This document shows, piece after piece, positions 10,049 through 20,290 of a stretch of DNA of 38,340 nucleotides (position 1 is the stretch's first letter; each line of letters begins with the position of its first letter). Location of the stretch: assembly GCA_004151065.3 (NCBI GenBank), contig NWUY0300014382.1, positions 8,753 through 47,092 on the forward strand, in the 5' to 3' direction. The notes under the pieces were generated by a model that saw nothing but the letters and a program-made list of their open reading frames with translations, was not told where the DNA came from and did not search any database. Position numbers and translations under genes: made by a program. This DNA comes from Larix sibirica (taxonomy: Eukaryota; Streptophyta; Pinopsida; Pinales; Pinaceae).

Positions 10049-11055
10049 AATTAAGGACCTGACAGAAACCAGAGAGTTACGGCCCACATGATCACACAGT
10101 ACAAAATCTACAAAAGGGATGTCCCCTAAGACAGGTAAAACGGAGACAAACTACAAAAAGAGTCACCCTTAAAAACAGACCCTGAAACAAACAGTAAAAA
10201 AGAGGAAGCACAGGGGAACTGACCTTGAGGCAGGAAGCTCCAGAAACCCTAGGATAGCTGCAGTTACCATGGATGAAGGAAGACTGAGCCCACTTGAAAG
10301 AGATTGCACCGCTACAAAGCCTGTTTAAGAAACCTCCCACTCAGATGCAAAAGACGAATGCATTAGCAATACTGTTGCTCAAATCCAGGAAGCCTTGCAC
10401 AAGAGCTTTCTCATGTTTTCCAAATTTCTTCCAAATACTGCCCCTTACAAATGGCATTAATAATATAATTCCTTCTGCTTTAAAGGCACCTGGATACTCA
10501 TCATGCTCCTGGGTCTATAAATCTTCCTGCTAATGGTTTGGCAGCAGTAAAATGCCATAATCCTAGAAAGCTGCCTTAGTGTCTCAACTTTCCCCTTTCA
10601 GTTAGGATGCTCAGGATTCCGTGTCTGCCATGGTTGAAGTGCTGGCTGCTATCATTTGAGCTTGAGGGTTGTTCCACTCTTTTGTTGTCTTCCTTATTCA
10701 ACCCTGATATGCGTGTCCTCATCTCCTGAGGCCACGCATCCAGGCTTCCTTCCTCACTTGATGTGCCAGCCTTTAGTGCCACAAAATTTCATGAAAAAGT
10801 TAGTTTCTCTCACAATTTATATTTCTTCAATGTAGTACTCACATCAATCCTGGAGGAGTAACCTGCATGAATGGCACATGCCATGGCCAAAAGATTATTC
10901 CTAGAGGCAACCTCAACCCATAAAATTTCTAAATCTGATTCGTGACTCAATCTAGTCAGTAGGGGATAATAATATACAAGTAGAAACAAAATGACTCTTG
11001 CTGTTTTTCTAACATACTACCAGACTCTTATTGTTGTATGTTTCAACTTCAAAGA
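10049..11055. other. Downstream flank of the second PPR copy
   Basis: Same sequence as 1717-2723. It includes the possible exon-like hydrophilic frame at 10576-10782 on the minus strand. Confidence 0.35.
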
Positions 11056-11230
11056 ACCATCACCAGAAGTACCAAAGAGCACACTGGTGGAAACGTTTGG
11101 CATTTAATAATTCTAGATATGTAATTAACGGCATTATGGCTATTGAAATAGGCATCTTTTCTTACAGATCTGGATAGTTACCTCTGGTTATATGTTAATT
11201 AACCCAAAACCAATTGCAAATTTCTAACTG
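11056..11230 (-). pseudogene. Fossil DYW domain, second copy
   Basis: Identical to 2724-2898, with the same stop in place of the catalytic Glu (TAG at 11224-11226), the same frameshifts and the same deletion. Confidence 0.85.
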
Positions 11231-13858
11231 TCAATATATACTGTACAGCATGTTATCTTCCTCATCCTCCTCTACGTTGAACAACTTGTAATTTTGGTCA
11301 AGTGCACACCCTGCCTCTTTGATCTGTCCAACTAAGCTCTCCAACATTGCATGGATTTCCTGTAATTGTGGGTGTGATGTGTCACCTGAGAGGAACACGT
11401 GCACCCTGCTCTTTACCACAATCCAACTGCATCCTGGATTCTTTATCAATCCCTTCTCTTTTATTGTTTTCCTCACCATATCTACGTCATCCCATCTACC
11501 TGAAGCAGCATACATGTTTGCTAGCAATACATAATTTCCAGTACTTTCTCGTTCCAAATGAAAAAGTTGTTCTGCAACATGTTTTCCAAGGTCTATATTG
11601 GAATGAATTTTACAGGCACCAAGCAAAGCCCCCCACACTCTAGCACTTGGTTTGAATGGCATGCTTTTTATAAAGTCATGTGCCTCATCTAGAAGACCAG
11701 CACGGCCTAGAAGGTCCACCATACATGCATAGTGTTCCATGCTAGGTGTAATATCATAATCTTTGCTCATAAGATCAAAGAATTGCCGACCCTCATCCAC
11801 TAGGCCTGCATGGCTGCATGCAGACAGAACACCAGTAAATGTAATTTTGTTTGGCTTCAGGCCTTCCAGCTGCATTTGGGAAAAGAGTGTGAGAGCAGTC
11901 TCAGCATGCCCATGCATGGCATACCCCACAATCATTGCGGTCCATGCAACTACATCCCTTTTATACATTTTCTTAAATACTTGGCAAGCATCATTTATAC
12001 TACCACATTTTGCATACATGTCCACAACAGCACTCCCAACAAAGACATCTGACTCAAATCCACTTCTGAGTATGAAGCCATGGATCTCCTTGCCTTGTTG
12101 CAGACCTGCTATGTAGGCACATGCTGGAAGAACACTAGCTATGGCAACTGAATTAGGTTTTATGCCAGCCACTGGCATTTGGCAAAGGAGTTTCAAGGCA
12201 AGATCACCATAACCGTTTTGGGCATAAGCTGCAAGCATGGTATTCCATGAGATCATGCTTCTCTCCGATGTTCTATCAAATATATGTCTTGCATACTCTA
12301 CGTTCCCACATCTAGCATACATGGCCATAAGGGCATTTCCGACAACGGCATCCACTTCATGTCCATGTCTAATTACATAATCATGGGTTTCCTTTACCTG
12401 TTGGAGGGATGATGAGTCGGCACATGCCGTAACAAGACTAACAATGGTAACTGAGTTGGCTTTCACATCTGCTTGCTGCATTCGATGAAAAAAATCGAAG
12501 GCATCATCAGGACAATTGTTCTGAGCATAACCTGCGATCATGGAAGTCCAAGAGCAAACATCCCTTTGGGGTATCTCCCTGAAAACTTGCCTTGCATTCT
12601 CCATACTTTCACATTGAGCATACATAGCTATAAGGGCATTGCCCACGGCAACATCTGCATCAAATCTGCTTCTCATAACGTAACAATGGATTTCCCTACC
12701 TGCTTGCAGAGCTGCTAAATTCCCACATGACGGGAGGATGCTAAGAATGGTAACTGGATTAGGTCCAAATCCTTCAAGTTGCATCTGTCGAAAAAGACTC
12801 AAGGCATCACTGCAGAGGTCGTTTTGGGCAAAAGCCACAATCATTGAATTCCACGAGGCCACATTTTTTACAGCCATTTTGTCAAAGATCGTGCATGCAT
12901 CATCTACTCTGCCACATTTGGCATACATGTCAACAAGAGCATTCTCCACAAAACTATCCAAACCCACACCTTTTTTTACTATGCAACCGTGGATCTCCTT
13001 GCCCTGTCGCAACGCTGTTAGGTTTGCACATGCAGGCAGAATACTAGTAATGGTGACAGAGTCAGGTCCAAGTCCTGCCGCCAACATGTGGTGGAAGAGT
13101 CCTAATGCCTCCCTGTAATGGCTACTCTGTGAATAACCCGAAATCATCGCATTCCATGATACCAAATCCCTACCCAGCATTTCATCAAACACTTGCCGTG
13201 CATCCTTTATGCTACCGCATTTAGCATACATGTCCACAAGGGCATTACAAACAAAAATTTCCGAATCAAACCCACTTCTGATTATACCCACATGAATTTT
13301 CTTGCCCTCTCGCAGAGCAGATAGCCCTGCACAGGCCTTGAGAATACACGGAAAAGTAAACTCGTCCATACGGGTTCCTGCCTTCTGCATTTCATTATAA
13401 AGATTGAGTGCTTTCTCAAAAAACCTATGCTTAGAATAACACCTAATCACTGTATTCCAACAGAACACATCTGGTTCAGAGATTTCGTCAAACACTTGGC
13501 GTACATCCTCCACAATATTGCATTTGGCATACAAATTCACAAGCTCTGTTTTAAATCTATCGTTTTGTTCTATTCCCGTTATAATCATATGAGAATGGAG
13601 TTGCTTACCTTCTCGCGCAGCCTGCAATGAAGCGCACGCTTGCAATACATAGGTAAATGTGTCCGAGTCAAATGTAATACCCTGCTTATAAATATCGTGA
13701 AAGGCATCCGTTGCTTCCCTCATTCGGCCTTCTCGACACAGTGGGATGATGGAGTTCTTGGCTTCGGATATATACTTGAGTGTCGAAGGCAGGTGGGTTT
13801 GGACTGCGTTACCGATGAGTCCCAGAGACGATAGAATTTTATCATAAAAGGTTGGCAT
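11231..13858 (-). CDS. PLS-class PPR protein, E+ type (second copy)
   Basis: All 875 residues match the product of 2899-5526, and the downstream DYW remnant and the upstream TATA box match too. Two real paralogues would be expected to differ at least at silent sites or in the AT-rich flanks. I treat this as the same gene represented twice by an assembly overlap. If only one copy is kept, this is the better one, because its upstream context continues past the N without interruption. Confidence 0.93.
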   Translation of the reverse strand: MPTFYDKILSSLGLIGNAVQTHLPSTLKYISEAKNSIIPLCREGRMREATDAFHDIYKQGITFDSDTFTYVLQACASLQAAREGKQLHSHMIITGIEQNDRFKTELVNLYAKCNIVEDVRQVFDEISEPDVFCWNTVIRCYSKHRFFEKALNLYNEMQKAGTRMDEFTFPCILKACAGLSALREGKKIHVGIIRSGFDSEIFVCNALVDMYAKCGSIKDARQVFDEMLGRDLVSWNAMISGYSQSSHYREALGLFHHMLAAGLGPDSVTITSILPACANLTALRQGKEIHGCIVKKGVGLDSFVENALVDMYAKCGRVDDACTIFDKMAVKNVASWNSMIVAFAQNDLCSDALSLFRQMQLEGFGPNPVTILSILPSCGNLAALQAGREIHCYVMRSRFDADVAVGNALIAMYAQCESMENARQVFREIPQRDVCSWTSMIAGYAQNNCPDDAFDFFHRMQQADVKANSVTIVSLVTACADSSSLQQVKETHDYVIRHGHEVDAVVGNALMAMYARCGNVEYARHIFDRTSERSMISWNTMLAAYAQNGYGDLALKLLCQMPVAGIKPNSVAIASVLPACAYIAGLQQGKEIHGFILRSGFESDVFVGSAVVDMYAKCGSINDACQVFKKMYKRDVVAWTAMIVGYAMHGHAETALTLFSQMQLEGLKPNKITFTGVLSACSHAGLVDEGRQFFDLMSKDYDITPSMEHYACMVDLLGRAGLLDEAHDFIKSMPFKPSARVWGALLGACKIHSNIDLGKHVAEQLFHLERESTGNYVLLANMYAASGRWDDVDMVRKTIKEKGLIKNPGCSWIVVKSRVHVFLSGDTSHPQLQEIHAMLESLVGQIKEAGCALDQNYKLFNVEEDEEDNMLYSIY

Positions 13859-14032
13859 AGTGAACTAATGGCGAACCGACCGCATTGCATTATAGCACAG
13901 TGGAAGCTGTACTTGTTGGCAACAACTTCAACTATTGCCATCGACATTGAGAAGTTTTAGAGCATGCACCAACACCATCATCGTACCCTTTCAATCTAAT
14001 ACCAAGTGTACATCGGATTAATTAGCATAGAT

Positions 14033-14040
14033 ATTTATAG
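14033..14040 (-). promoter_or_regulatory. TATA box upstream of the PPR gene, second copy
   Basis: Exact counterpart of 5701-5708, in the same position relative to the second PPR copy. Confidence 0.5.
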
Positions 14041-14726
14041 CAACCAAAATGGTCTCATTTTTTTTTTCACATCTCCCTAACTAGTGGGAGTGGCATATGA
14101 AACGGCCATCAAATATATTTATTAAAAAAACATGAATATTATATGTAAATTTTGATGTACTAAATTGTAATTTTTTGAAAATTATTTCAAAATTTGAAAA
14201 TAATAGAATTTTGAAATGTAATAAGGTAAAAATATTTCCACTAAAATACAAACTTTTTAGCTTGATTTGAATAGTTTAGTGTCATTGTAAAACAAAACTC
14301 TAGAAAGTTTGAAATTGAAAAAACATATTCCACAATTTGAAGTTACATTTTCAATTTGATTTGAAAACATAGCTTTAATTTCAACAAGTTAGTCACATTA
14401 TAACAAAACTTTGTAATGCTAGAAATATGTAAAACACATTCTCAAGAACATGTGCACATACCAAATGTGGGTATCGAAGGAATTGGTGTCATAGAATGAG
14501 CAAATAAATCCATGGGTGATTAGAATGCTTCCTAGAAGCCTAGGAACAAATACAAAGCAAGACCATGAATAGCTTATACATACTCAACCAAATATTTATT
14601 AATAACAATCATAACAATTGCAAAATTGTTAGCAAACAACATTTTAAGCAGAAGATGCAATATTTGAGAGAAGTAGCAAGGTTTTTACTAAAAAACACAA
14701 AGTTTTCAAGTCGATTTGAAAGACTA
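14041..14726. other. AT-rich spacer, right copy
   Basis: Same sequence as 5709-6394. No gene and no recognisable 3' LTR. Confidence 0.5.
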
Positions 14727-14902
14727 CATTAAAATGCCAAAAATAACTTAAGAAGTTGTAATACTAGTTGGAGATGATTGATGAGGGTAGACCACAATGC
14801 ACCCATACTTTATGAAGAACAAATGTGTTGTGTTGTCACAATCTTCTTGCATGGTATTATGATGCCCATTTTGTTGAAGTAGCCCACTACTACAATGAGG
14901 TA
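14727..14902 (-). pseudogene. Gypsy integrase core remnant
   Basis: YLIVVVGYFNKMGIIIPCKK corresponds to the family pattern around VVVDRFSKMAHFIPCKK, with the catalytic Asp position reading Gly. After a frameshift, VWVHCGLPSSIIS is followed by a stop and FLSYFW, matching the family stretch HGLPSSIISDRDxxFxSxFW without its second Asp. Integration activity is lost. Confidence 0.8.
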
Positions 14903-15601
14903 ATTGTTTCATGTACTAGTTGTTGATAATCCTCGAAGGAAGCCTGTTGAAACTATCCCATTGTCTACTTGGGATTGATAGTAGTATATACTTGGCACTT
15001 ACCTCTGATTCCCTCACTTCGATATTCTATAGAGGGTTGGGTATAATGGCTTGCAAATTTTGCCACCATCTATACCATCCTTGGTGAGTAAAGATACTTT
15101 TGCAAATTTGCAATTGCATTTTCCACTTCATACTGTTCTACAACCTTGGAATCATGCGCTTCACACAACAACTATAATTAATTATATACTCTATATACAA
15201 TTTGCACCAACCCTATATAGAATTTGACACCAACAGATAGTCACAAAACCCATTAACATGTGGTATTTCCGAGTTCTTGGGATTGAGGTGATCCGCTCAA
15301 AGTCTAGACTACATATGCTTGCTTAAATTTGTTAAATTTGCTAAATCCAAATTGTTAGAACCACACAAATATTGTCAATCCAACTGTTGGTGTTTTTTCT
15401 AGGAAATTTGTGGTCTTATTGGTGCCCTTACAATATGTAATCACAATGTTGAATTGTTGTAGGTACATTATCCAGTTCATGTGTTGTGTGTTCTCACTCT
15501 TACTCCATATTTGGAGGAACTAGAGAGGTTTTAATTGTCATGCAAAATTGCCTCTTTCCAATCAGATAATATTTTTGACATTTAACAACATGCATTAATG
15601 T

Positions 15602-15744
15602 ATACATCTTGCGATCAATAAACTAAATAGTTCAAAACTATGCATTAAAAGGTCTTGGGGTGATATGTAATATGCCTTTGTAGTCACATCTTCACAACAA
15701 TGCCCATGGCATGTTTAGAAGCACCCACTTTTATTTCTATTGGT
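15602..15744 (-). pseudogene. Gypsy RNase H remnant
   Basis: PIEIKVGASKHAMGIVV corresponds to the family xxVDASGxxxGAVL motif, with the first catalytic Asp read as Gly. After a stop, ITYHPKTF and VLNYLVY follow, matching the family PIAYHSxxL and NYPTYDKEL pattern. Confidence 0.75.
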
Positions 15745-16044
15745 TCTCACTGAATGCCATCTTTTGAAAATGTTGTTTATAGTAACTTATCACTATCCTA
15801 TAGCTAAGTTGTCACACAATGAGGGGTCTAGTGTTTCTATGTCATCCAAATCGCTTAAAACTTACACCTAGCCTCACTCACACCCACTCAAGGGGTTTTG
15901 AACTTGAGTCTCCATGTTAATACAAGATTGATCACCTCATTCTTTGCATGTTGAATTTCATGCAATGCAAGGACATGGGCACTTACTACTTTGTGCTTGA
16001 TCTTGACAAATACTTCTAGCTACAATGATTCCTGACTAAATTAG

Positions 16045-16222
16045 ACATGGTCATGGTTCAACAAATTGAGTGGGTGCATGACATGGTAAAAGTGAGCAAT
16101 GAACCTACACAAATACTCAACAATTCCCATGAAATTTCGTAAGTCGTGAATGTTCTTATGTGCCCAATTAACTATGGCATAAATTTTTGTTGGACTAATG
16201 CTTAGTCCATGTTGGTTCATGT
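16045..16222 (-). pseudogene. Gypsy reverse transcriptase, thumb and connection part
   Basis: GLSISPTKIYAIVNW followed by KNIHDLRNFMGIVEYLCRFI matches the strongly conserved stretch after the RT palm (family: DPxKVxAIxxWPxPxxxxELRSFLGLxxYYRRFI). It is separated from the YLDD part by about 540 bases holding the 179-base tandem repeat. Confidence 0.85.
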
Positions 16223-16398
16223 GGAAAACAAGATAAATGATTTCTTATTGATTGAATGCACTTTTCTTCAAATTGACTAATCTTGTCAATAGTGGCTTGT
16301 CAAGTTGGTGAAACCAGGATGATTCTAAAGCCCTTGCCAAGGTTCAAGTCTCTCCAAATACATGTTTGTGCTTGTGATTGTGCATGTCACACCCAAGT

Positions 16399-16756
16399 AC
16401 TTGCGAATGCGATGGACCCCATGTGCAAGTCCTAGTGATTTTTGTAAAATAGATACCCCTCCCTTGCAGCCTCAGTTGAAGGACTCCGATTTGAGTGTTA
16501 TAATATGGTTTCTCATATTGATACTCTCCTAGATTGTGGAAAAGAAAACTTGCTGCATTTGGGTAAGAGGAAGTACCACTTGCGAATGCGATGGACCCCA
16601 TGTGCAAGTCCTAGTGAATTTGGTAAATAGATACCCTTCCCTTCTGGCCTTAGTTGAAGGACTCCAATTTGAGTGTTGTAAGATGGCTTCTCATATTGAT
16701 ACTCTCCTAGATTGTGGAAAAGAAAACTTGTCGCATCTAGGTAAGAGGAATTACCA
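16399..16756. repeat. Two tandem 179-base units inside the gypsy RT region
   Basis: Units at 16399-16577 and 16578-16756 differ at scattered positions, for example TTTTTGTAAAATAGATACCC against AATTTGGTAAATAGATACCC. They lie between the YLDD part of RT and the thumb part, where the family has only a few tens of residues. This looks like an insertion followed by local duplication. Confidence 0.85.
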
Positions 16757-16759
16757 CAT

Positions 16760-17370
16760 AAAAAATATTAAAGTTCACGAATAGTTTTTCTATGTGCAAT
16801 GCTACAAAGACATTATCAATATGGTGCATGTACTCCTCCCAGGTCATGTTGAACATGATAATATCATCCAAATATAGGATAATAAGTCAATATTTCCTTA
16901 GTACATATAGCATCCTCGTTAATTTTTTAGGGGCATTAGTAACATCAACCAAGATCAGTAGTAATTTAAATAGCCCTTAGCACGTTTTAAAGGTTGGATT
17001 CAAAGCACTTATGCCTTGATATGAATATGATGATAACATGACTCTAGATTGATATTACTAAAATACTTTGCTCCTTGGAATTGATCCAATAGGTCGTCAA
17101 TGCACATCAATGGATATTGGTCCTTGATGGTGATTTTGTAAAGAAACAAATAATCCTCACACATTCTCCATGCACCATGTTCCTTTGAAACCAACACAAA
17201 TGTTGGAACCACATGGTGAAGAGTTAGGATGAATGTGAATTTACCCAACAAGTCTTGCATCTACCACTTTACCTCTTCAATCTCCAATGATGAATTTCTA
17301 TATAGTGCATCACATGGAAAAACAACTCCTTATTGCAAGTCAATCTTATGCTTAATTGCACGACTTTGGA
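16760..17370 (-). pseudogene. Gypsy reverse transcriptase, finger and palm part
   Basis: Minus-strand frame 17009-17260 holds ITIKDQYPLMCIDDLLDQF and GAKYFSNINLESCYHHIHIK. These match the gypsy RT signature (KxTIKxxYPLPxIDxLLDxLxGAxxFSKIDLxSGYHQIRI), preceded by SKEHGAWRMCEDY (family KKDGSWRMCVDY). After a stop and a shift, the palm motif YLDDII lies at about 16857-16874, followed by MTWEEYMHHI. The YxDD box itself is intact, but the catalytic Asp of the IDL motif reads Asn, and the frame is broken by stops. Confidence 0.9.
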
Positions 17371-17999
17371 AGAATATCTTGAAGTTCTCAAAAAAATTAT
17401 GCATAGCATTGTAAAAATGCATCCAACTAGTTTTTTTCATGTGACTTCACCTATCGCACCAAATTTTTTAGTGACTAGTCCTTAGAGTTATGGTATTGTT
17501 CGGAAATTGCAAACTTCTCTTTCTTCTTTGGTTATAGAACAAATGAAGTAAATTGTAGTCATGCCTCAATATGTCTTTGAGCTTTTGTAGTTGACACAAA
17601 CAAAAGGGTGTTTGTCCTCTTGCATGGTCACCAAATAGGTTTGTTCATCTTTAACATTTTTTATGTTGTTGGTAGATTACATCACCATGTCACAAGTATG
17701 GATCATTGAAAATGATACCATGCACATCCAAAGATAGCATATCTAACTTTACTTTGTCAATCAATATAATTTGTTGAGATGGCAAGGCTTTGCCTTGCAC
17801 TTGCATTGTACACACAAATCTTTATTCTTGTTGCATTAACCCAAGTAGTAGGGTTCAGAATGCACAATAGTGGTCAATTTATTCTTCTTGGTCCTATTGC
17901 TTTTGATATCAAGTCTCAAAGGTTACCGGTATCAAATGTTATGGTCACGAGCTCCTTAATATAGATTTTGATGGAGAATAACATTTTACATTTTGTATG

Positions 18000-18660
18000 A
18001 CTAGGATGGATTGCAAACATTAGATAAACACCTTTAATTATAGAGTCAAGCATTGATTACTAACTTAGCTTTGCAACAAGCGTAGTCCAAAGTGTAGTTG
18101 TCAAACATATCAACTCCTTTTAAATTGGAGTGATTAATCCCCCAGTGAATTGGTGATTTAACTTTGTTTTTGAATTCATCACTATGAATTGAATGGTGTA
18201 AGGGTTGAATGCTTGAAAATAGGGATCTATCATTTGATTTGGACTTCTATCGCAAGCATTGGCATTATTGTTGTTGTTCCCACAACATTTTATGGGATAA
18301 AACTTACCCTTGACAACAACTTTAAACGCGTTCCATGTCATAGCCTAAATGGTGTTGAGCGTCTCTCTACACTCACCTAAGTTTTTCCACCAATAGCAAA
18401 GTTTCCTTACACATTCTCAAATTTGTATAGGCAACATTTCCTTCTTTTGTATATTATTGCACCATGTAATTGGAAAAGAGTTAGCTTAGCCAATCTTGGA
18501 GCAAGAGAGCACCATGCATAAGGACAAATTTCCACATTGGTCTCCACTTTAAGAGAGGATCTTGAATTCAACAATTTTGAAGGATTGGAATTATTGTTAG
18601 AATTTGAGACAGAATTACGCAAAATCTTTTCTCAGGAATACTTGTTTGAAATGTTGCAAC
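18000..18660 (-). pseudogene. Gypsy gag remnant
   Basis: Minus-strand 18120-18341 starts MTWNAFKVVVKGKFYPI, which matches the gag core pattern (xSWxxFKxxFxxKFYP). It is preceded by WWKNLGE in frame across a stop, where gag proteins have WWxxL. Poly-Asn stretches occur here and at 18560-18622, which fits AAC and AAT slippage. Stops break the frame, and no CCHC knuckle was identified. Confidence 0.7.
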
Positions 18661-18694
18661 AACAATTGTCAAACTCTATCACACCTAAGTGTAG

Positions 18695-18957
18695 TGTAGT
18701 GAACCAACCCAGTTCACACATGAACAATCTTTAAGAATATGTCAAATAGTTGTAGTCCATAATGGATAAGAAAATATAATGAGTAATAATGAATATGATG
18801 ATGATTTTAGAATACATAGTGGGACTTTTAAATAGTCCTCTTGTGACTAAATGGGAAATAATGCGACCTTTCTTTTAATGTTACAATTAATTTATTTAAT
18901 TGTTAAGTATTGTGAGTGTGTATATATAATGTGTGTGTGTGTGTGTGTGTGTTTCCA
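18695..18957 (-). mobile_element. LTR between gypsy gag-pol and the coiled-coil fragment
   Basis: On the minus strand it starts TGGAAACACAC next to a purine-rich tract (18958-18974) and ends GGTTGGTTCACTACA. Its inner part (18695-18800) aligns closely with the LTR at 24964-25205, sharing blocks such as TAGTCCATAATGGATAAGAA read on the plus strand. It contains a GT dinucleotide run (18930-18953). It therefore serves both as the 3' LTR of the coiled-coil fragment to its right and as the apparent 5' LTR of the gag-pol remnant to its left. A primer site next to it (18674-18688) is only weakly like that of tRNA-iMet. Confidence 0.75.
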
Positions 18958-19795
18958 TTTTTGCCTTCCTGTTCATAAATGTTGTGTCCTCGAAGCATAT
19001 TGATGACAAGATGTAAGTCTTATTTTTTATTTATTGTAACGTCATCGCATCATTCTTTGTTCTGTCATAGTCGACGATATGAGATGATATGAACCACTGA
19101 GTGCTGAACAAAATTTTCGAAATGTAAAAGGATCAATCCGTCCTAATTGAATTTGTTGCAGAATGTTGCATTTCCACGATGAACTGTTATCATGCGGTTT
19201 ATTTATTTTGTTATTTTACGATACTGATATTCTAAATGTTTAATATATTTGCTTTTATGTTTTGGATGTTGATAAGGAATCTTGTTGTTTGTACTCCAAC
19301 ATCCTTATATGTTTGATCTTAAACTAGATTGGCATCTTCTTGAGTTGTGATGTGGAGTAGATCTATATTTGTTCCTTTTTCCATAGCTTGAATTTTTACT
19401 ACTGAGGGTTTTGATGCCTCTTTCTAGGTCCGCTCTAACTTGTTTTACAATAGCTTGTTATCATTCTTAAGCTTCTTGAATGTTTCTTATTGCGACTTCT
19501 TGTCATCATTTAATATCTTAATTTGTTCCTTCAGATCTTGACTATGATTTCTAAGGTGGCAATTCTCTTCTTGATTTTCTAATAATTTCCCTTTGATATC
19601 TTCAATATCTTGTTTCATCTTCCAAATATTCTTTAACTTCCGGATTTTTGTTACTAGAATTTTATTATGATTTCTCAAACGAAAGATCTCATCATTATTG
19701 TTCGATATTGTATTATTGATGTTTGTCGTCTTTAATTTGTGAGCATTTTTAAGGTCATTGTGTTGTTGTTGTAGATCTCCCATCTTTGAGAAACA
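18958..19795 (-). mobile_element. 3' end of a coiled-coil LTR element (copy A)
   Basis: Minus strand: a coiled-coil frame (19487-19795, e.g. QQQHNDLKNAHKLK and NNDEIFRLRNHNKILVTKI) runs through several stops to about 19380. About 400 bases of non-coding DNA and a purine tract with core AACAGGAAGGCAAAAA (18958-18974) follow, abutting the LTR. The whole stretch is homologous to 22550-23530 at a level visible by eye. The similarity stops sharply at about 19795, where a different plus-strand sequence begins, so the 5' part is missing. Confidence 0.75.
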
Positions 19796-19819
19796 CACTA
19801 TAGGTATAGGGTATCGATA

Positions 19820-20290
19820 GCTGAGCAAGATGGGATATACCAGAGGAGGACTTGGGAAGAATGGACAAGGTATTGTTGCTCCTATTATCCCTTACATGAA
19901 GTTACCAAGAACACATCTATCATATGACGATACCACACCTGGTGTTGTTGATGTCAGGAAAGTGTTATTTGTTGTTGTAGGTGTTCAAATTGAGTTGATG
20001 GAAGAGAATTTTTTGATTGAAAGTGTTGAAAAGAATGATGAGTTTGTTGTCCCAGATAAGCTAGGATTTGAGAATGTTGTTGCATATGACATTGTTGTTG
20101 ATATGCAAGGTTGTTTTGCCCCTATTAGTGAACCATAACCTGATCCTACATCATATGTTATATACCAAAATAGAAATTTGTTCTATATAGTCATCCTCAT
20201 TGGAAGAAACAAAGGAATTTTCCCAGGAATCAAAATGCTTGGAAGGATGGCCACTATGCTTTCAAAACATTGTAGAAAAGATGTGAAAGA
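19820..20290 (+). pseudogene. G-patch-like protein fragment
   Basis: A 103-codon frame from ATG 19830 starts MGYTRGGLGKNGQGI, a good match to the glycine-rich G-patch motif (family: KMGYxxGxGLGKxxQGI). G-patch motifs occur in RNA-processing proteins and also in some retroelement polyproteins. An acidic stretch and then PISEP and a stop follow. The same frame stays open past the stop to about 20290 with protein-like content (SYVIYQNRNLFYIVI). The codon before the ATG is AAG, as expected inside a G-patch, so the ATG may not be a true start. Its host gene or element is unknown. Confidence 0.5.

Larger units (their letters stand above)
8351..16681. repeat. Right copy of the 8331-base duplication
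   Basis: Same content as 19-8349. Only this copy continues naturally into the rest of the gypsy element beyond 16681: the interrupted 179-base repeat unit is completed and the reverse-transcriptase YLDD region follows. It is therefore the copy with trustworthy right-hand context, while the left copy holds the trustworthy left-hand edge. Confidence 0.93.
14727..18957 (-). mobile_element. Decayed Ty3/gypsy retroelement with gag, RT, RNase H, integrase and one LTR
   Basis: Read on the minus strand from right to left: LTR (18695-18957), gag (about 18000-18660), reverse transcriptase (about 16760-17370, resuming at 16045-16222), RNase H (15602-15744) and integrase core (14727-14902). The pol order RT-RNaseH-IN places it in Ty3/gypsy rather than Ty1/copia. 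Stops and frameshifts are frequent, so it is inactive. No protease DSG or DTG motif was found in the 17400-18000 interval. No second LTR is seen on the PPR side, so the 3' end is lost or too diverged to recognise. The element sits immediately upstream of the PPR gene, on the same strand. Confidence 0.85.

Noticed and set aside
2899-13858. Two tandem PPR paralogues from a recent gene duplication
   Set aside because: The single N at the exact junction, identical non-coding flanks and a contig end within a repeat fit an assembly overlap better. Only reads could settle it.
14727-18957. Endogenous pararetrovirus
   Set aside because: RT, RNase H and integrase occur in gypsy order with an LTR and gag. 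No movement-protein-like or coat-protein-like sequence was seen.
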